DNA of 64,000 nt, taken from Pseudooceanicola nitratireducens (GTDB taxonomy: Bacteria; Pseudomonadota; Alphaproteobacteria; Rhodobacterales; Rhodobacteraceae). The stretch is taken from contig NZ_FNZG01000002.1 of the NCBI RefSeq assembly GCF_900109195.1, forward strand, positions 318,191 through 382,190. The letters run 5' to 3'. Under the pieces are notes generated by a model, which was given only the letters and a program-made list of their open reading frames with translations, was not told the origin of the DNA and did not search any database. Of the stretch, positions 17,387-26,838 are shown in pieces (the stretch's first letter is position 1; each line of letters begins with the position of its first letter). Made by a program: the position numbers and the translations under genes.

Positions 17387-18256
17387 TTATTCCCGCACCA
17401 GCTTCTCGTAGCTTTCGACCATGTCCTTGGCCAGGGCACCCACTTCGAAAGTGAAGTCACCGATCTGGCCGACGGGGGTGACCTCGGCGGCGGTGCCGGT
17501 CAGCCAGCATTGTTCGAAGCTTTCCAGCTCTTCCGGCATGATGTGGCGTTCGTGGACCGTGATGCCCTTGTCCTTGAGCATGCCGACCACCGTCTGGCGG
17601 GTGATGCCGTTCAGGAAGCAGTCGGGCTTGGGCGTGTGCACTTCACCGTCCTTGACGAAGAAGATGTTCGCGCCGGTCGCCTCGGCCACGTAGCCGCGGT
17701 AATCCATGAAGAGCGCGTCCGAGCAGCCCTTGGTTTCGGCCTCGTGCTTGGACATGGTGCAGATCATGTAAAGACCGGCGGCCTTGGCGTGCACGGGGAT
17801 CGTTTCCGGGGAGGGGCGCTTCCATTTCGCGATGTCGAGCTTGGCGCCCTTCATCTTGGCGTCGCCGTAGTAGTTGCCCCATTCCCAGCCGGCGATGGCC
17901 AGGCGGACGGGGTTGCGGCGGGCGCTGACACCCATGTCTTCACCGGCCCCGCGCCAGGCAACCGCCCGCACATAGGCGTCGGTCCAGCCGTTGGCTTCCA
18001 GCATGGCGTATTTCGCGGCTTCGATTTCCTCGACCGAGTAGGGGATTTCAAAGTCCAGGTACTGGGCGGATTTCTTCAGGCGCTCGGAGTGTTCGACGCC
18101 CTTGAAGATCTTGCCGTTGTAGCAGCGTTCGCCTTCGAAAACCGAGGAGGCATAGTGCAGACCATGGGTCAGAAGGTGGACGTTCGCGTCCCGCCATTCG
18201 ACCAGTTTGCCGTCCATCCAGATCTTGCCGTCGCGATCGTCGTATGCGCCTTCCAT
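17387..18256 (-). CDS. ilvE: Branched-chain amino acid aminotransferase
   Basis: Fold-type IV PLP enzyme of 289 residues that transaminates leucine, isoleucine and valine with 2-oxoglutarate. The Schiff-base lysine is in IPVHAKAAG (K158), and the family features HYASSVFEGERCY (34-46), EATGANIFFV and GITRQTV are present. The ATG at 18256 has GGAAAGG about eight bases upstream. An in-frame ATG at 18304 would add 16 residues but lacks a ribosome-binding site. Confidence 0.92.
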   Translation of the reverse strand: MEGAYDDRDGKIWMDGKLVEWRDANVHLLTHGLHYASSVFEGERCYNGKIFKGVEHSERLKKSAQYLDFEIPYSVEEIEAAKYAMLEANGWTDAYVRAVAWRGAGEDMGVSARRNPVRLAIAGWEWGNYYGDAKMKGAKLDIAKWKRPSPETIPVHAKAAGLYMICTMSKHEAETKGCSDALFMDYRGYVAEATGANIFFVKDGEVHTPKPDCFLNGITRQTVVGMLKDKGITVHERHIMPEELESFEQCWLTGTAAEVTPVGQIGDFTFEVGALAKDMVESYEKLVRE

Positions 18257-18407
18257 TGGCCCAACCTTTCCATTTGTTGCGTCTGTTATGGCCGGAGTGG
18301 TCATAAAGTTGCGCTGAAATCTGCGACTCGCTAACAGTTGGTCCTTGGAATGTCAACATGACTGACTTAATGTGACGAAAATCGAGGCGCTTTGTGAAGG
18401 GTGATCC

Positions 18408-18899
18408 ATGAGTGACATGCCGACCGGCGACAGTCTTCTTTTCCTGACCGACGAACAGCTGCGGCAGGGGATCGAAGCGATGTTCTTTGCCTACCGGGGC
18501 TTTACCTCGGCCCCGGACCAGATCCTTGCGGGGATCTCGTACGGGCGGGCACATCACCGGGCGCTGCACTTCATCGGGCGGTCGCCGGGCATGAACGTCA
18601 ACCGGCTTCTGGCGATCCTGGGCGTGACCAAGCAGTCGCTGAACCGGGTGCTGCGCACCCTGATCGAGGACGGGCTGGTGGAAAGCCGCGTCGGCGTGGC
18701 CGACAAGCGCGAGCGTCACCTGTATCTGACCGAAGAGGGGCAGACGCTGGAAACCCGCCTGTCCGAAGCGCAGCGCGCCTGGATGCGGGCGGCCTATCGG
18801 AAGGCCGGGCCGGATGCGGTGACCGGCTTCCGCCAGGTGCTGGAAGCGATGATGGAGCCCGAGCTGCGGCGGCTGTATTCCGGGTTGAGAGAGGGCTGA
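18408..18899 (+). CDS. petP: MarR-family regulator, PetP-like
   Basis: Winged-helix protein of 163 residues. The DNA-binding region is LLAILGVTKQSLNRVLRTLIE in position, around 65-85, followed by a wing with DKRERHLYLTEEG. It ends two bases before an OmpR-type response regulator. That pairing and both lengths match the petP-petR operon described in Rhodobacter capsulatus, where it is needed for cytochrome bc1 expression. Assignment rests on arrangement and size, so the symbol is probable, not proven. Confidence 0.72.
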   Translation: MSDMPTGDSLLFLTDEQLRQGIEAMFFAYRGFTSAPDQILAGISYGRAHHRALHFIGRSPGMNVNRLLAILGVTKQSLNRVLRTLIEDGLVESRVGVADKRERHLYLTEEGQTLETRLSEAQRAWMRAAYRKAGPDAVTGFRQVLEAMMEPELRRLYSGLREG

Positions 18900-18901
18900 G
18901 C

Positions 18902-19612
18902 ATGTCCGACCCGATGCCGCATCTTCTTGTCGTCGACGATGACGAACGGATCCGCGATCTGCTGACGCGCTACCTCAAGCGCAGCGGGTTCCTGATCTCG
19001 GGGGCGCGGGATGCGGGCCATGCGAGGCGGCTTCTGGCGGGGCTGGAATTCGATCTGATCGTGCTGGACGTGATGATGCCGGGTGAAGACGGGATCAGCC
19101 TGACCCGGTCGCTGCGCGAAAGGATGCAGACGCCGATCCTGCTGCTGACCGCGCGGGACGAGGCCAAGGACCGGATCGCGGGCCTTGAGGCCGGGGCGGA
19201 TGACTACCTAGCCAAACCCTTCGAGCCGAAGGAACTGCTGCTGCGGATCAACGCGATCCTGCGGCGGATGCCGGATGCTGAGCCGGTGGCGCAGAAGCCC
19301 AAGGTGCTGACGCTTGGCCGGGTGCGCTATGATATCGACCGGGGCGAGATGCGCGATGGAGAGGACATCGTGCGCCTGACCGGGACCGAGGTGCAGCTGA
19401 TGCGGATCTTCTCGGCCTCGCCCGGAGAGCCGATTTCCCGAACCCGCCTGGTCGAGGAGCTGGGCCGGGGCGCGGGCAAGGACGGGCAGGCGCAGGAACG
19501 CGCCGTCGATGTCCAGATCACCCGGCTGCGTCGAAAGATCGAAGATGACCCGAAACAGCCGCGCTATCTGCAGACGGTGCGCGGCGAGGGCTATATGCTG
19601 GTGCACGACTGA
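18902..19612 (+). CDS. petR: OmpR-family response regulator, PetR-like
   Basis: Two-component response regulator of 236 residues. The receiver domain has the acidic pocket VDDDE (11-15), phospho-acceptor D56 in LIVLDVMMPGEDG, T83 and K105 in YLAKPF. The C-terminal winged helix (about 135-234) has VDVQITRLRRKIEDDP and RGEGYML typical of OmpR/PhoB. No histidine kinase is next to it, so its phosphodonor is encoded elsewhere or it works with the MarR partner. Coupled to petP by a two-base gap. Confidence 0.85.
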   Translation: MSDPMPHLLVVDDDERIRDLLTRYLKRSGFLISGARDAGHARRLLAGLEFDLIVLDVMMPGEDGISLTRSLRERMQTPILLLTARDEAKDRIAGLEAGADDYLAKPFEPKELLLRINAILRRMPDAEPVAQKPKVLTLGRVRYDIDRGEMRDGEDIVRLTGTEVQLMRIFSASPGEPISRTRLVEELGRGAGKDGQAQERAVDVQITRLRRKIEDDPKQPRYLQTVRGEGYMLVHD

Positions 19613-19663
19613 CGCGCCGGACACACAGGGCCGCACCCGATGTCGGCCTAAGGGAGGACCCGC

Positions 19664-20602
19664 ATGACCACTGCCCTGATCACCCATGACGATTGCCACG
19701 GCCATGTCACGCCCGACGGCCACCCCGAACAGGTCGCCCGCCTGCACGAGGTGCTGCGCGCGCTTGAGGGCAAGGACCTGCTGCGCCGCGAAGCCCCGAT
19801 GGCCGACGACGCGACGATCCTGCTGTGCCACCCGCTGGCGCATCTTGAGGCGCTGAATGCCGCCGCGCCGGACACGGGGTCGGTCCAGCTGGATGCCGAT
19901 ACGCATATGTCGCCGGGATCGCTGAAGGCGGCCTATCGCGCCGTGGGCGGGGCGGTTCAGGCCGTGGACATGGTGCTGGCGGGCGAGGTGCAGAACGCCT
20001 TTGTCGCCACCCGTCCGCCGGGGCACCACGCGGAAAAGCAAAGCCCCATGGGGTTCTGCCTGTTCGGCAACGTGGCAATTGCGGCCAAACACGCGCTGGA
20101 GCGTCACGGGCTGTCCCGCGTCGCCATCGTGGATTTCGACGTGCATCACGGCAATGGCACGCAGGATCTGCTGTGGGACGAGGCACGGGCGCTGTTCATC
20201 TCCAGCCACGAGATGCCGCTTTACCCCGGCACCGGCGCGCAGCACGAGGTCGGGGCGCATGGGCAGATCACCAATATCCCGCTGTCGACGGGCACGGATG
20301 GTGGGCTGTACCGCAAGATCCTGACCGGCCGCATCCTGCCGCTGATCGAGACGTTCGAACCCGAGATGCTGTTCATCTCGGCCGGGTTCGATGCCCACAA
20401 GGATGATCCGCTGGCGTCTCTTGCGCTGGAGACCGAGGATTTCGGCTGGATCACCGATCAGCTGTGTGCGCTGGCGGGGCGGATCTGTGGCGGGCGCGTC
20501 GTGTCCTGCCTTGAGGGCGGATACAACCTTCCCGCGCTCGGGGCCTCGGCCGCGGCTCATGTGGATGCGCTGATCGCCGCGGGCGGGTCATCGCTGCGTT
20601 GA
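19664..20602 (+). CDS. Histone-deacetylase-family (HDAC-like) amidohydrolase
   Basis: Zinc-dependent deacetylase fold of 312 residues. The tandem histidines RPPGHHAE (H121, H122) and zinc ligands D159 and H161 in DFDVHHGNG and D243 in SAGFDAHKDDP are all intact, so it should be active. Bacterial members deacetylate acetylpolyamines, acetylated lysine or small amides. It lies just upstream of xseB-ispA-dxs. Given the polyamine locus earlier in the window, an acetylpolyamine substrate is possible but not shown. Confidence 0.9.
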   Translation: MTTALITHDDCHGHVTPDGHPEQVARLHEVLRALEGKDLLRREAPMADDATILLCHPLAHLEALNAAAPDTGSVQLDADTHMSPGSLKAAYRAVGGAVQAVDMVLAGEVQNAFVATRPPGHHAEKQSPMGFCLFGNVAIAAKHALERHGLSRVAIVDFDVHHGNGTQDLLWDEARALFISSHEMPLYPGTGAQHEVGAHGQITNIPLSTGTDGGLYRKILTGRILPLIETFEPEMLFISAGFDAHKDDPLASLALETEDFGWITDQLCALAGRICGGRVVSCLEGGYNLPALGASAAAHVDALIAAGGSSLR

Positions 20603-20657
20603 ACCTTGGCGCGACCCGCCGTATGTTGCCCGCGATTTACGCCGAAGGAGCCGCGCG

Positions 20658-20903
20658 ATGAGTGATCCCAGACCCGTCGAAGAGATGTCGTTCGAAGACG
20701 CCATGCGCGAGCTTGAGCAGGTCGTCGGCCAGTTGGAGCGCGGGGACGTGCCGCTGGAAGATTCGATCAAGCTGTACGAACGCGGCGCGGCGCTGAAGAA
20801 ACGCTGCGAAGACCGTCTGAAGGCAGCTGAAGAAAAGGTCGAGGCGATCACCGCCGATGCCTCGGGCAATGCCACGGGGACCACTCCGGCAAACGGGCTC
20901 TGA
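20658..20903 (+). CDS. xseB: Exodeoxyribonuclease VII small subunit
   Basis: An 81-residue protein with the XseB pattern: MSFEDAMRELEQVVGQLERGD (14-34), then PLEDSIKLYERGAALKKRCE. It forms the helical hairpin that assembles with XseA for single-strand DNA degradation. First of three close genes with ispA and dxs. Confidence 0.94.
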   Translation: MSDPRPVEEMSFEDAMRELEQVVGQLERGDVPLEDSIKLYERGAALKKRCEDRLKAAEEKVEAITADASGNATGTTPANGL

Positions 20904-20906
20904 TTC

Positions 20907-21767
20907 ATGTTCGACACGCGGATTGCCGAGGTCGCGCAAGGCGTGACCGCCCGGCTTCAGGCGGCGCTGGCCGCCTATCCCGGCCAGATCGGTGCGGCGA
21001 TGGCCCATGCCACCGGCGGCGGCAAGCGGCTGCGCGCCTTCCTGGTCTGCGAAGGGGCGGCGCTGCATGATGTCGATCCCGTGGCGGCCATGGATGCGGC
21101 GGCGGCGATCGAGGCGATGCACGCCTATTCGCTGGTGCATGACGACCTGCCCTGCATGGATGACGACGACCTGCGCCGGGGCCTGCCCACGGTGCACGTC
21201 AAATGGGACGAGGCGACCGCCGTTCTGACCGGCGACGCGCTGCAGACGCTGGCCTTTGACCTGATCGCCCATATGCCGCTGGCCGCCGACCGCGTCGTGA
21301 CGCTGACGGCCGGGCTGGCGCGGGCCTCGGGCGGGGTGGGCATGGTGCTGGGTCAGGCGATGGACATCGCCGCCGAAACCGCCGCGACGCCCCTGACCCT
21401 GCCCGAGATCACCGAACTTCAGGCCAAGAAGACCGGCGCGCTGATCGAATGGTCCGCCCAGGCGGGGCCGGTCATGGCGGCGGCGGATACCGGACCCATG
21501 GGGGCCTATGCCCGCGCGCTTGGCCTTGCCTTTCAGATCGCCGACGACATCTTGGATGTAGAGGGTGATGAGGCCGAGACCGGAAAGCGCCTGCGCAAGG
21601 ACGATGACGCCGGCAAGGCGACCTTCGTGTCGCTGCTGGGTCTGGACGGCGCCAAGGCCGAGGCCGCGCGCTTGACCGACAGTGCCTGCGACGCCCTGGC
21701 ACCCTATGGCCCGCGGGCGGATGCCTTGCGACAGGCCGCGCGCTTCGTTATTGCGCGACAAAGCTGA
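20907..21767 (+). CDS. ispA: Polyprenyl (farnesyl) diphosphate synthase
   Basis: Class I trans-prenyltransferase of 286 residues that joins IPP to DMAPP and GPP to make FPP. The first aspartate-rich motif is [14 protein letters not shown] (79-92), the second DDILDVEGD near 211-219. An aromatic chain-length residue is not obvious before the first motif (AYSLVHDD), consistent with a short-chain product. It starts three bases after xseB and is followed after 19 bases by dxs. Confidence 0.93.
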   Translation: MFDTRIAEVAQGVTARLQAALAAYPGQIGAAMAHATGGGKRLRAFLVCEGAALHDVDPVAAMDAAAAIEAMHAYSLVHDDLPCMDDDDLRRGLPTVHVKWDEATAVLTGDALQTLAFDLIAHMPLAADRVVTLTAGLARASGGVGMVLGQAMDIAAETAATPLTLPEITELQAKKTGALIEWSAQAGPVMAAADTGPMGAYARALGLAFQIADDILDVEGDEAETGKRLRKDDDAGKATFVSLLGLDGAKAEAARLTDSACDALAPYGPRADALRQAARFVIARQS

Positions 21768-21786
21768 TTTTAGCCCCGGAGGGGTC

Positions 21787-23715
21787 ATGAGCGACAGACC
21801 AGATACCCCGCTGCTGGACAAGGTCCAGGTTCCAGCCGATCTCAAGCAGTTTTCGGATGCCGAACTGCGCCAGGTTGCCCATGAGCTGCGGAGCGAGACG
21901 ATTTCCGCCGTGTCGGAAACCGGCGGGCACCTTGGGGCCGGGCTGGGCGTGGTCGAACTGACCGTGGCGCTGCATGCGATCTGGGATGCGCCCAAGGACC
22001 GGATCATCTGGGACGTGTCGCACCAAAGCTATCCGCACAAGATCCTGACCGGGCGGCGCGACCGCATCCGCACCCTGCGTCAGAAGGACGGGTTGTCGGG
22101 CTTCACCAAACGGTCTGAATCGCCCTACGATCCCTTTGGCGCGGCGCATAGCTCGACCTCGATTTCCGCAGCGCTTGGCTTTGCCGTGGCGCGCGATCTG
22201 GGCGGCGCACCGGATCATGGGCTGGGCGATGCGATCGCCGTGATCGGCGATGGCGCGATGAGCGCGGGCATGGCCTTTGAGGCGATGAACAACGCCGGCC
22301 ACCTGAACAAGCGCCTGATCGTCATCCTGAACGACAACGACATGTCCATCGCCCCGCCGGTCGGTGCGCTGTCGAAATACCTGTCGCGTCTGTATGGTGA
22401 GGCCCCGTTCCACGATCTGAAGGCCGCCGCCAAGGGCATGGCCAGCCTTCTGCCGCCGCCCTTCCAGGAAGGGGCCAAGCGCGCCAAGGAAATGCTGAAA
22501 AGCATGACCGTGGGCGGGACGCTGTTCGAGGAACTGGGCTTTTCCTACATCGGGCCGCTGGACGGGCACGACATGTCCCAGCTGCTGCCGGTGCTGCGCA
22601 CGGTCAAGGCCCGCGCCACCGGGCCGGTGCTGATCCACGTGGTCACCAAGAAGGGCAAGGGCTATGGCCCCGCCGAACGCGCCGACGACAAGGGCCATGC
22701 CACGGCCAAGTTCGACGTGATCTCGGGCAAGCAGCACAAGGCCCCGTCGAATGCGCCGTCGTATACCTCCGTGTTCGGCAAGGAACTGGTGCGGCTGGCG
22801 GCAGTTGATCCGCGCGTCTGTGCGGTGACGGCTGCGATGCCGGATGGCACCGGGCTGAACCTGATGGCGGAACGCTATCCCTCGCGGTGTTTCGACGTCG
22901 GGATCGCGGAACAGCATGGGGTGACCTTTGCTGCCGGTCTGGCCGCGGGCGGGCTGCGGCCCTTCTGCGCGATGTATTCGACCTTCCTGCAGCGCGGATA
23001 TGATCAGGTCGTGCATGACGTGGCGATTCAGCGCCTTCCGGTGCGCTTCGCCATCGACCGCGCGGGGCTGGTCGGGGCCGATGGTGCCACCCACGCCGGG
23101 TCCTTCGACATCGCCTTCATGGCGAACCTGCCCGGCATGGTCGTGATGGCCGCCGCGGACGAGGCCGAGCTGATGCACATGGTGGCCACCGCCGCTGCCC
23201 ATGACGAGGGCCCGATCGCCTTCCGTTATCCGCGCGGCGAAGGGGTTGGTGTCGAACTGCCCGAGGCCGGCGAGGTCCTGGAAATCGGCAAGGGCCGGAT
23301 GATCCGGACCGGCAAGCGCGTGGCGATCCTGTCCTTCGGCACCCGCCTGTCCGAGGTGCTGACCGCCTGCGAGGCGCTTGAGGCGCGGGGGATCTCCCCC
23401 ACGGTGGCAGACGCGCGGTTTGCCAAGCCGCTGGACCGGGATCTGATCCTGCAGCTGGCCGAGGATCACGAGGCGCTCATCACCATCGAGGAAGGCGCGG
23501 TTGGCGGTTTCGGATCGCATGTGGCGCAGCTTCTGTCCGAGGAAGGTGCCTTTGACACCGGGCTGCGCTTCCGGTCGATGGTGCTGCCCGATACCTTCAT
23601 CGATCAGTCCAGCCCGGCCGACATGTACGCCACCGCCGGCCTGAACGCCGAGGATATCGAGGCCAAGGTGCTGGACGTGCTGGGCGTCGCCCAGGTCGGC
23701 AAGCGCAAGGCCTGA
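21787..23715 (+). CDS. dxs: 1-deoxy-D-xylulose-5-phosphate synthase
   Basis: Thiamine-diphosphate enzyme of 642 residues making DXP from pyruvate and glyceraldehyde-3-phosphate, first step of the MEP pathway. The ThDP-binding motif [16 protein letters not shown] lies near 153-168, the pyrimidine domain [15 protein letters not shown] near 377-391, and a transketolase C-terminal domain follows. The ATG at 21787 has GGAGGGG immediately upstream; an in-frame start at 21682 lies within ispA. Together with ispA and the later ispH it supplies isoprenoids. Confidence 0.96.
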   Translation: MSDRPDTPLLDKVQVPADLKQFSDAELRQVAHELRSETISAVSETGGHLGAGLGVVELTVALHAIWDAPKDRIIWDVSHQSYPHKILTGRRDRIRTLRQKDGLSGFTKRSESPYDPFGAAHSSTSISAALGFAVARDLGGAPDHGLGDAIAVIGDGAMSAGMAFEAMNNAGHLNKRLIVILNDNDMSIAPPVGALSKYLSRLYGEAPFHDLKAAAKGMASLLPPPFQEGAKRAKEMLKSMTVGGTLFEELGFSYIGPLDGHDMSQLLPVLRTVKARATGPVLIHVVTKKGKGYGPAERADDKGHATAKFDVISGKQHKAPSNAPSYTSVFGKELVRLAAVDPRVCAVTAAMPDGTGLNLMAERYPSRCFDVGIAEQHGVTFAAGLAAGGLRPFCAMYSTFLQRGYDQVVHDVAIQRLPVRFAIDRAGLVGADGATHAGSFDIAFMANLPGMVVMAAADEAELMHMVATAAAHDEGPIAFRYPRGEGVGVELPEAGEVLEIGKGRMIRTGKRVAILSFGTRLSEVLTACEALEARGISPTVADARFAKPLDRDLILQLAEDHEALITIEEGAVGGFGSHVAQLLSEEGAFDTGLRFRSMVLPDTFIDQSSPADMYATAGLNAEDIEAKVLDVLGVAQVGKRKA

Positions 23716-23781
23716 TCCGCTTATTCCGGTAGACGCCGCGCGCGGCTTGGTGTCTGGTCCCCGAAGGGAGGACTAGACATC

Positions 23782-24384
23782 ATGTATACTGTTATCGGAT
23801 CGGCCCAAAACCGTACGTTCCGCGTCATCTGGATGCTCGAGGAACTGGGGCAGGCCTACGACCGCATTCCGGCGAAACAGCACTCGGCCGAGGTGCGGGA
23901 ACATTCACCCCTGGGCAAGCTGCCCGTGCTTCTGGACAATGGCGAGGCGATCACCGACAGCGCGGCGATCCTGACCTATCTGGCGGACAAGCACGGCAAG
24001 CTGACCGCGCCCGCCGGGACCATCGCCCGCGCCCATCAGGATGCGCTGACGTTCCACGTGCTGGACGACCTGGAGTCGATCATCTGGGTGGCCACGCGCC
24101 ACAGCTTTATCCTGCCCGAGGAACAGCGGGTCGACGGGCTGAAGCAATCGGCCAAATGGGAATGGGCGCGCAATCTGAAAGCGGTAGAGGCGCGTTTCAA
24201 GGGGCCGTTCCTGATGGGGGATGAGATGTCGGTGCCCGATATCCTGCTGACCCATGTGCTGAACTGGGCCTATAGCGCCAAGTTCCCGATCGAAAGCGAG
24301 GTCCTGCTGGCCTATTCCAAGCGGATGCGCGGACGCGAGGCGTTTCAGCGGGCGGCAGCCTCGGAACAGGCGCAGGCCGCCTGA
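23782..24384 (+). CDS. Glutathione S-transferase family protein
   Basis: A 200-residue GST. The N-terminal thioredoxin-like domain contains the glutathione-binding pattern GKLPVLLDNGEAITDSAAI (about 46-64), with the cis-proline and SAAI motif. An all-helical C-terminal domain covers residues 85-195. GGGAGGA at 23766-23772 supports the start. The physiological substrate is not apparent from its neighbours. Confidence 0.88.
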   Translation: MYTVIGSAQNRTFRVIWMLEELGQAYDRIPAKQHSAEVREHSPLGKLPVLLDNGEAITDSAAILTYLADKHGKLTAPAGTIARAHQDALTFHVLDDLESIIWVATRHSFILPEEQRVDGLKQSAKWEWARNLKAVEARFKGPFLMGDEMSVPDILLTHVLNWAYSAKFPIESEVLLAYSKRMRGREAFQRAAASEQAQAA

Positions 24385-24394
24385 TGCAGGCGAC

Positions 24395-25585
24395 TTAACG
24401 CTGCGCGTAGCGTGCGGCGGCGCGTCCGGCCCAGAGGCCGGTGGCGAGGCAGGCGGTCAGAAGATACCCGCCTGTCGGCGCTTCCCAGTCCAGCATCTCT
24501 CCGGCGGCGAAGGTGCCGGGGCGGTCGCGCAGCATCAGGCCCTCGTCCAGGTCGGACAGGCGCAGCCCGCCGGCGGTGGAAATCGCCTGCTCCATCGGCA
24601 TGGCCCCGTCATGGGGGATCGGCAGCGCCTTGAGCAGCGGGGCGATGTCGTCAGGCAGGGGACGACCGAATTCCATCAAAAGCGCGCGTTTCGCCGGGTC
24701 CAGCCGGATCGCACGGCGCAGGTGCGAGGCCAGGCTGTCGCCGCGCCGCCGCTTGGCCAGTTTCGCGCGCAGCCGGTCCAGCGGGATGTCGGGCACCAGG
24801 TCCATATGCAGGGCGGTGCCGTCGCGCAGGATATGCGACAGGGCGTAGATCCCCGCGCCCTCAAGCCCGCGGCGCGTGATGGTGCATTCGCCCCGGCTGA
24901 CCTCATCCCCGGCGCTCAGCGCAATGGATTTCAGCGGCTGGCCGAACTGCGCCTGCATATGGTCGGACCAGCGGATCGACAGGCCCACGTTGGCGGGCCG
25001 GAAGGGCGCGATGTCGAAATGCCGGGCCCAGATGCCGTCCGATCCCAGTCGCGGCCAGCTGGCCCCGCCAAGGGCCAGGACGGTGACATCGGGGGTGATG
25101 TCCTGCGGGCCATCGGGGGTTTCGAAGTGCAGCGTTGTGCGGGAAGCGGGGTCGGAGTTTGGGCCGGATTTTGGGCTGGACCAATCGGTCCAGCGCCAGC
25201 GGGTGCGCAGATCGACGCCCTTGTCGCGCAGCCGCGCCTGCCAGGCCCGCAACAGGGGCGAGGCCTTCATGACCTTGGGAAAGACGCGGCCCGTGGTGCC
25301 GGTGAACAGATCCTGCCCCAGGCCCTGCGCCCAGGCCTGGACGGCATCGGGTCCGAAGGCGTCCAGCATCGGGGACAGGGTCGACGCGGCCTCTCGGTAG
25401 GCGTCAAGAAAGGCGGGCAGGGGCTCGTCCTTGGTCAGGTTCAGCCCCGATTTCCCGGCCATCAGCAGCTTGCGCCCCAGGCTCGGCTTGGCCTCGGCGA
25501 CCATGACCTTCAGCCCGGCATCGGCCATCGCCTCTGCCGCCATCAGACCCGCCGGGCCGCCGCCTATGACCAATCCTACCGCCAT
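24395..25585 (-). CDS. HI0933/YhiN-family NAD(P)/FAD-dependent flavoprotein
   Basis: Flavoprotein of 396 residues. The N-terminal FAD motif is GLVIGGGPAGLMAAEAM (4-20), followed by GRKLLMAGKSGLNLT, the hallmark of the HI0933 family. The C-terminus has GEMLDWEAPTGGYLLTACLATG, which closes the FAD site. Function in the cell is unknown. ATG at 25585 was chosen; a TTG at 25621 would add 12 residues without any ribosome-binding site. Confidence 0.87.
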   Translation of the reverse strand: MAVGLVIGGGPAGLMAAEAMADAGLKVMVAEAKPSLGRKLLMAGKSGLNLTKDEPLPAFLDAYREAASTLSPMLDAFGPDAVQAWAQGLGQDLFTGTTGRVFPKVMKASPLLRAWQARLRDKGVDLRTRWRWTDWSSPKSGPNSDPASRTTLHFETPDGPQDITPDVTVLALGGASWPRLGSDGIWARHFDIAPFRPANVGLSIRWSDHMQAQFGQPLKSIALSAGDEVSRGECTITRRGLEGAGIYALSHILRDGTALHMDLVPDIPLDRLRAKLAKRRRGDSLASHLRRAIRLDPAKRALLMEFGRPLPDDIAPLLKALPIPHDGAMPMEQAISTAGGLRLSDLDEGLMLRDRPGTFAAGEMLDWEAPTGGYLLTACLATGLWAGRAAARYAQR

Positions 25586-25670
25586 TCGGGCGTTTCTGCT
25601 TTGCAGGCGACGGAAAGACAAGATGTCAAAGGGGGCGTGACGCGGGCGCGGCCAGGATTATCTTGGCGGC

Positions 25671-25814
25671 ATGAGCGACGATCCGATCTGCCCCCTCTGC
25701 CTGCGCCCGATCCCTGCGGACGCGCGGTCTTCGCTGCACCACCTTGTGCCGAAGCTGCGCGGCGGCAAGGGCGGGCCGACCGTGCGGTTGGATGAGATAT
25801 TGTGGTGGAAGTAG
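25671..25814 (+). pseudogene. HNH endonuclease, 5' half, interrupted
   Basis: The ATG at 25671 opens a short HNH nuclease: a CPLC zinc-type pair (residues 7-10), SLHHLVPK with the first catalytic histidine region (21-28) and GGKGGPTVRL (31-40). After residue 40 (base 25790) the match to the family ends and seven foreign codons lead to TAG at 25812. The other half resumes in frame at 26839. The intact protein would be about 98 residues. Broken by the insertion described next. Confidence 0.88.
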
Positions 25815-26838
25815 GAATTGGAGACACGGAGGAGGAATTTCGTAGTAAATAGGAGACTGGAAACTAACGGCGGGATTTTGCAGTGCTTGAGCGGTTTAGA
25901 GATGGCGTGTTTGCGGCTGGATTAACTGTTGGCGGAGGGTTGGCTATTGTCTCAGTTGTCTGGATTATTGGCTTGAATTATTGTCCTGCCGGCCCCTGTG
26001 GGTATGGCCAAGCGGAAAATGAAGTGGAGCAAAGCTCAGATCAGCGCGTCTGGCAAATGCCGGATGCCATACGGGGCACGTTTAGTTACGAGGCGGAGCC
26101 AGAATACAGTGAAGGCAAACCCAGCCTGTACGAATACTACGATTTGCGCGCCCAAGAGCGCATGGCGCACGCCACTGACTGGATCGCATGGCTGACTTTT
26201 GCCACTGGTTTATTTGGCGCGATGGGATTTTTTGCTCTGCTGTACACGTTGAAATTGCAGCGGACAGCCAATGACATCATGCTGAGGGATCAACGGCCAT
26301 GGTTGGATGTCAACATATCTCTCAGTGATTTCGTTTGGATTGATAAGAACTATGTTCAATTCGGGGGCGCGTATACAATTCGAAATTTTGGGAAAACCCC
26401 TTCGGAGTACGCTCAGGTGCGCGCGACCATTGCGAGGTGGAACGGTGTCTTCAACAGTGAAGCCTTCGTTGATTCCGCTTTGGCGATGAAAATCCCTCGA
26501 ACAAATTTGTTCTTGGGTGTTGTCTTTCAGGGGGAAAAGGAAGAGTCTGCTCCGATCAAAATCGGGGTTCCGGTGGTTGACCTTGTTGAAGATAATTCCG
26601 AGCAAGTGAACTATTCGCTATTGCTCTGGGCGGAGTATGGTGAAGGCAGCTCGTTTGTAACGAGAAAAATTTATGACGTTGAATTCGAGCACACCAATAC
26701 TTTCGCTGACGGCTTTTATGAACCAAGTCGCCTAAGGTTTGACCCCAGCCCGTTTGAGCACGCTCAGTACATGTAGTCAAAACTCAGAATAGATCATCGC
26801 TCCTCTAGGAGGGTTAGTACGTTTAATACACGACACCC
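25791..26838. mobile_element. Unclassified ~1.05-kb insertion carrying one ORF, inside the HNH gene
   Basis: DNA between the two HNH halves is plainly AT-richer than both flanks and uses A/T-ending codons. It contains one ORF (25883-26776) and short non-coding ends of 92 and 62 bases. No transposase, integrase, reverse transcriptase or homing nuclease is present, and no convincing terminal inverted repeats or target duplication were found. A short CTCCT/AGGAG hairpin is at 26808-26819. Boundaries are defined by loss of HNH similarity, so they may be a few bases off. Confidence 0.72.
25883..26776 (+). CDS. Unrecognised two-helix membrane protein inside the insertion
   Basis: A 297-residue protein from a GTG start; a TAA at 25865 blocks earlier starts. 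Two hydrophobic segments are visible, about 9-31 (AAGLTVGGGLAIVSVVWIIG) and about 102-124. Between them is a roughly 70-residue acidic loop. After the second helix comes LKLQRTANDIMLRDQRPWLDV and a C-terminal domain of about 150 residues with a beta-rich pattern. This TM-then-RPWL layout is common in island-borne hypothetical proteins. I do not recognise a function. No strong ribosome-binding site was seen. Confidence 0.7.
   Translation: MLERFRDGVFAAGLTVGGGLAIVSVVWIIGLNYCPAGPCGYGQAENEVEQSSDQRVWQMPDAIRGTFSYEAEPEYSEGKPSLYEYYDLRAQERMAHATDWIAWLTFATGLFGAMGFFALLYTLKLQRTANDIMLRDQRPWLDVNISLSDFVWIDKNYVQFGGAYTIRNFGKTPSEYAQVRATIARWNGVFNSEAFVDSALAMKIPRTNLFLGVVFQGEKEESAPIKIGVPVVDLVEDNSEQVNYSLLLWAEYGEGSSFVTRKIYDVEFEHTNTFADGFYEPSRLRFDPSPFEHAQYM

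Noticed and set aside
18257-18304. Longer N-terminus for ilvE from the ATG at 18304
   Set aside because: No ribosome-binding site there, while the ATG at 18256 has GGAAAGG at good spacing and gives the family length.
21748-23520. 590-codon minus-strand frame opposite dxs
   Set aside because: Antisense shadow; no recognisable domain and dxs is unambiguous.
25782-26838. Group II intron in the HNH gene, because GTGCG occurs at 25783
   Set aside because: The GTGCGG codons belong to the HNH frame (V-R). No domain V-like 34-base hairpin or maturase was found near the 3' end.
25791-26838. IS element or integron cassette
   Set aside because: There is no transposase and no terminal inverted repeat I can defend. 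The GTTAGTA near 26814 does not satisfy an attC core, and no partner core is at the other end.
25791-26838. Intein within the HNH protein
   Set aside because: In-frame stop codons follow the left half (TAG at 25812), so no continuous precursor could be made.
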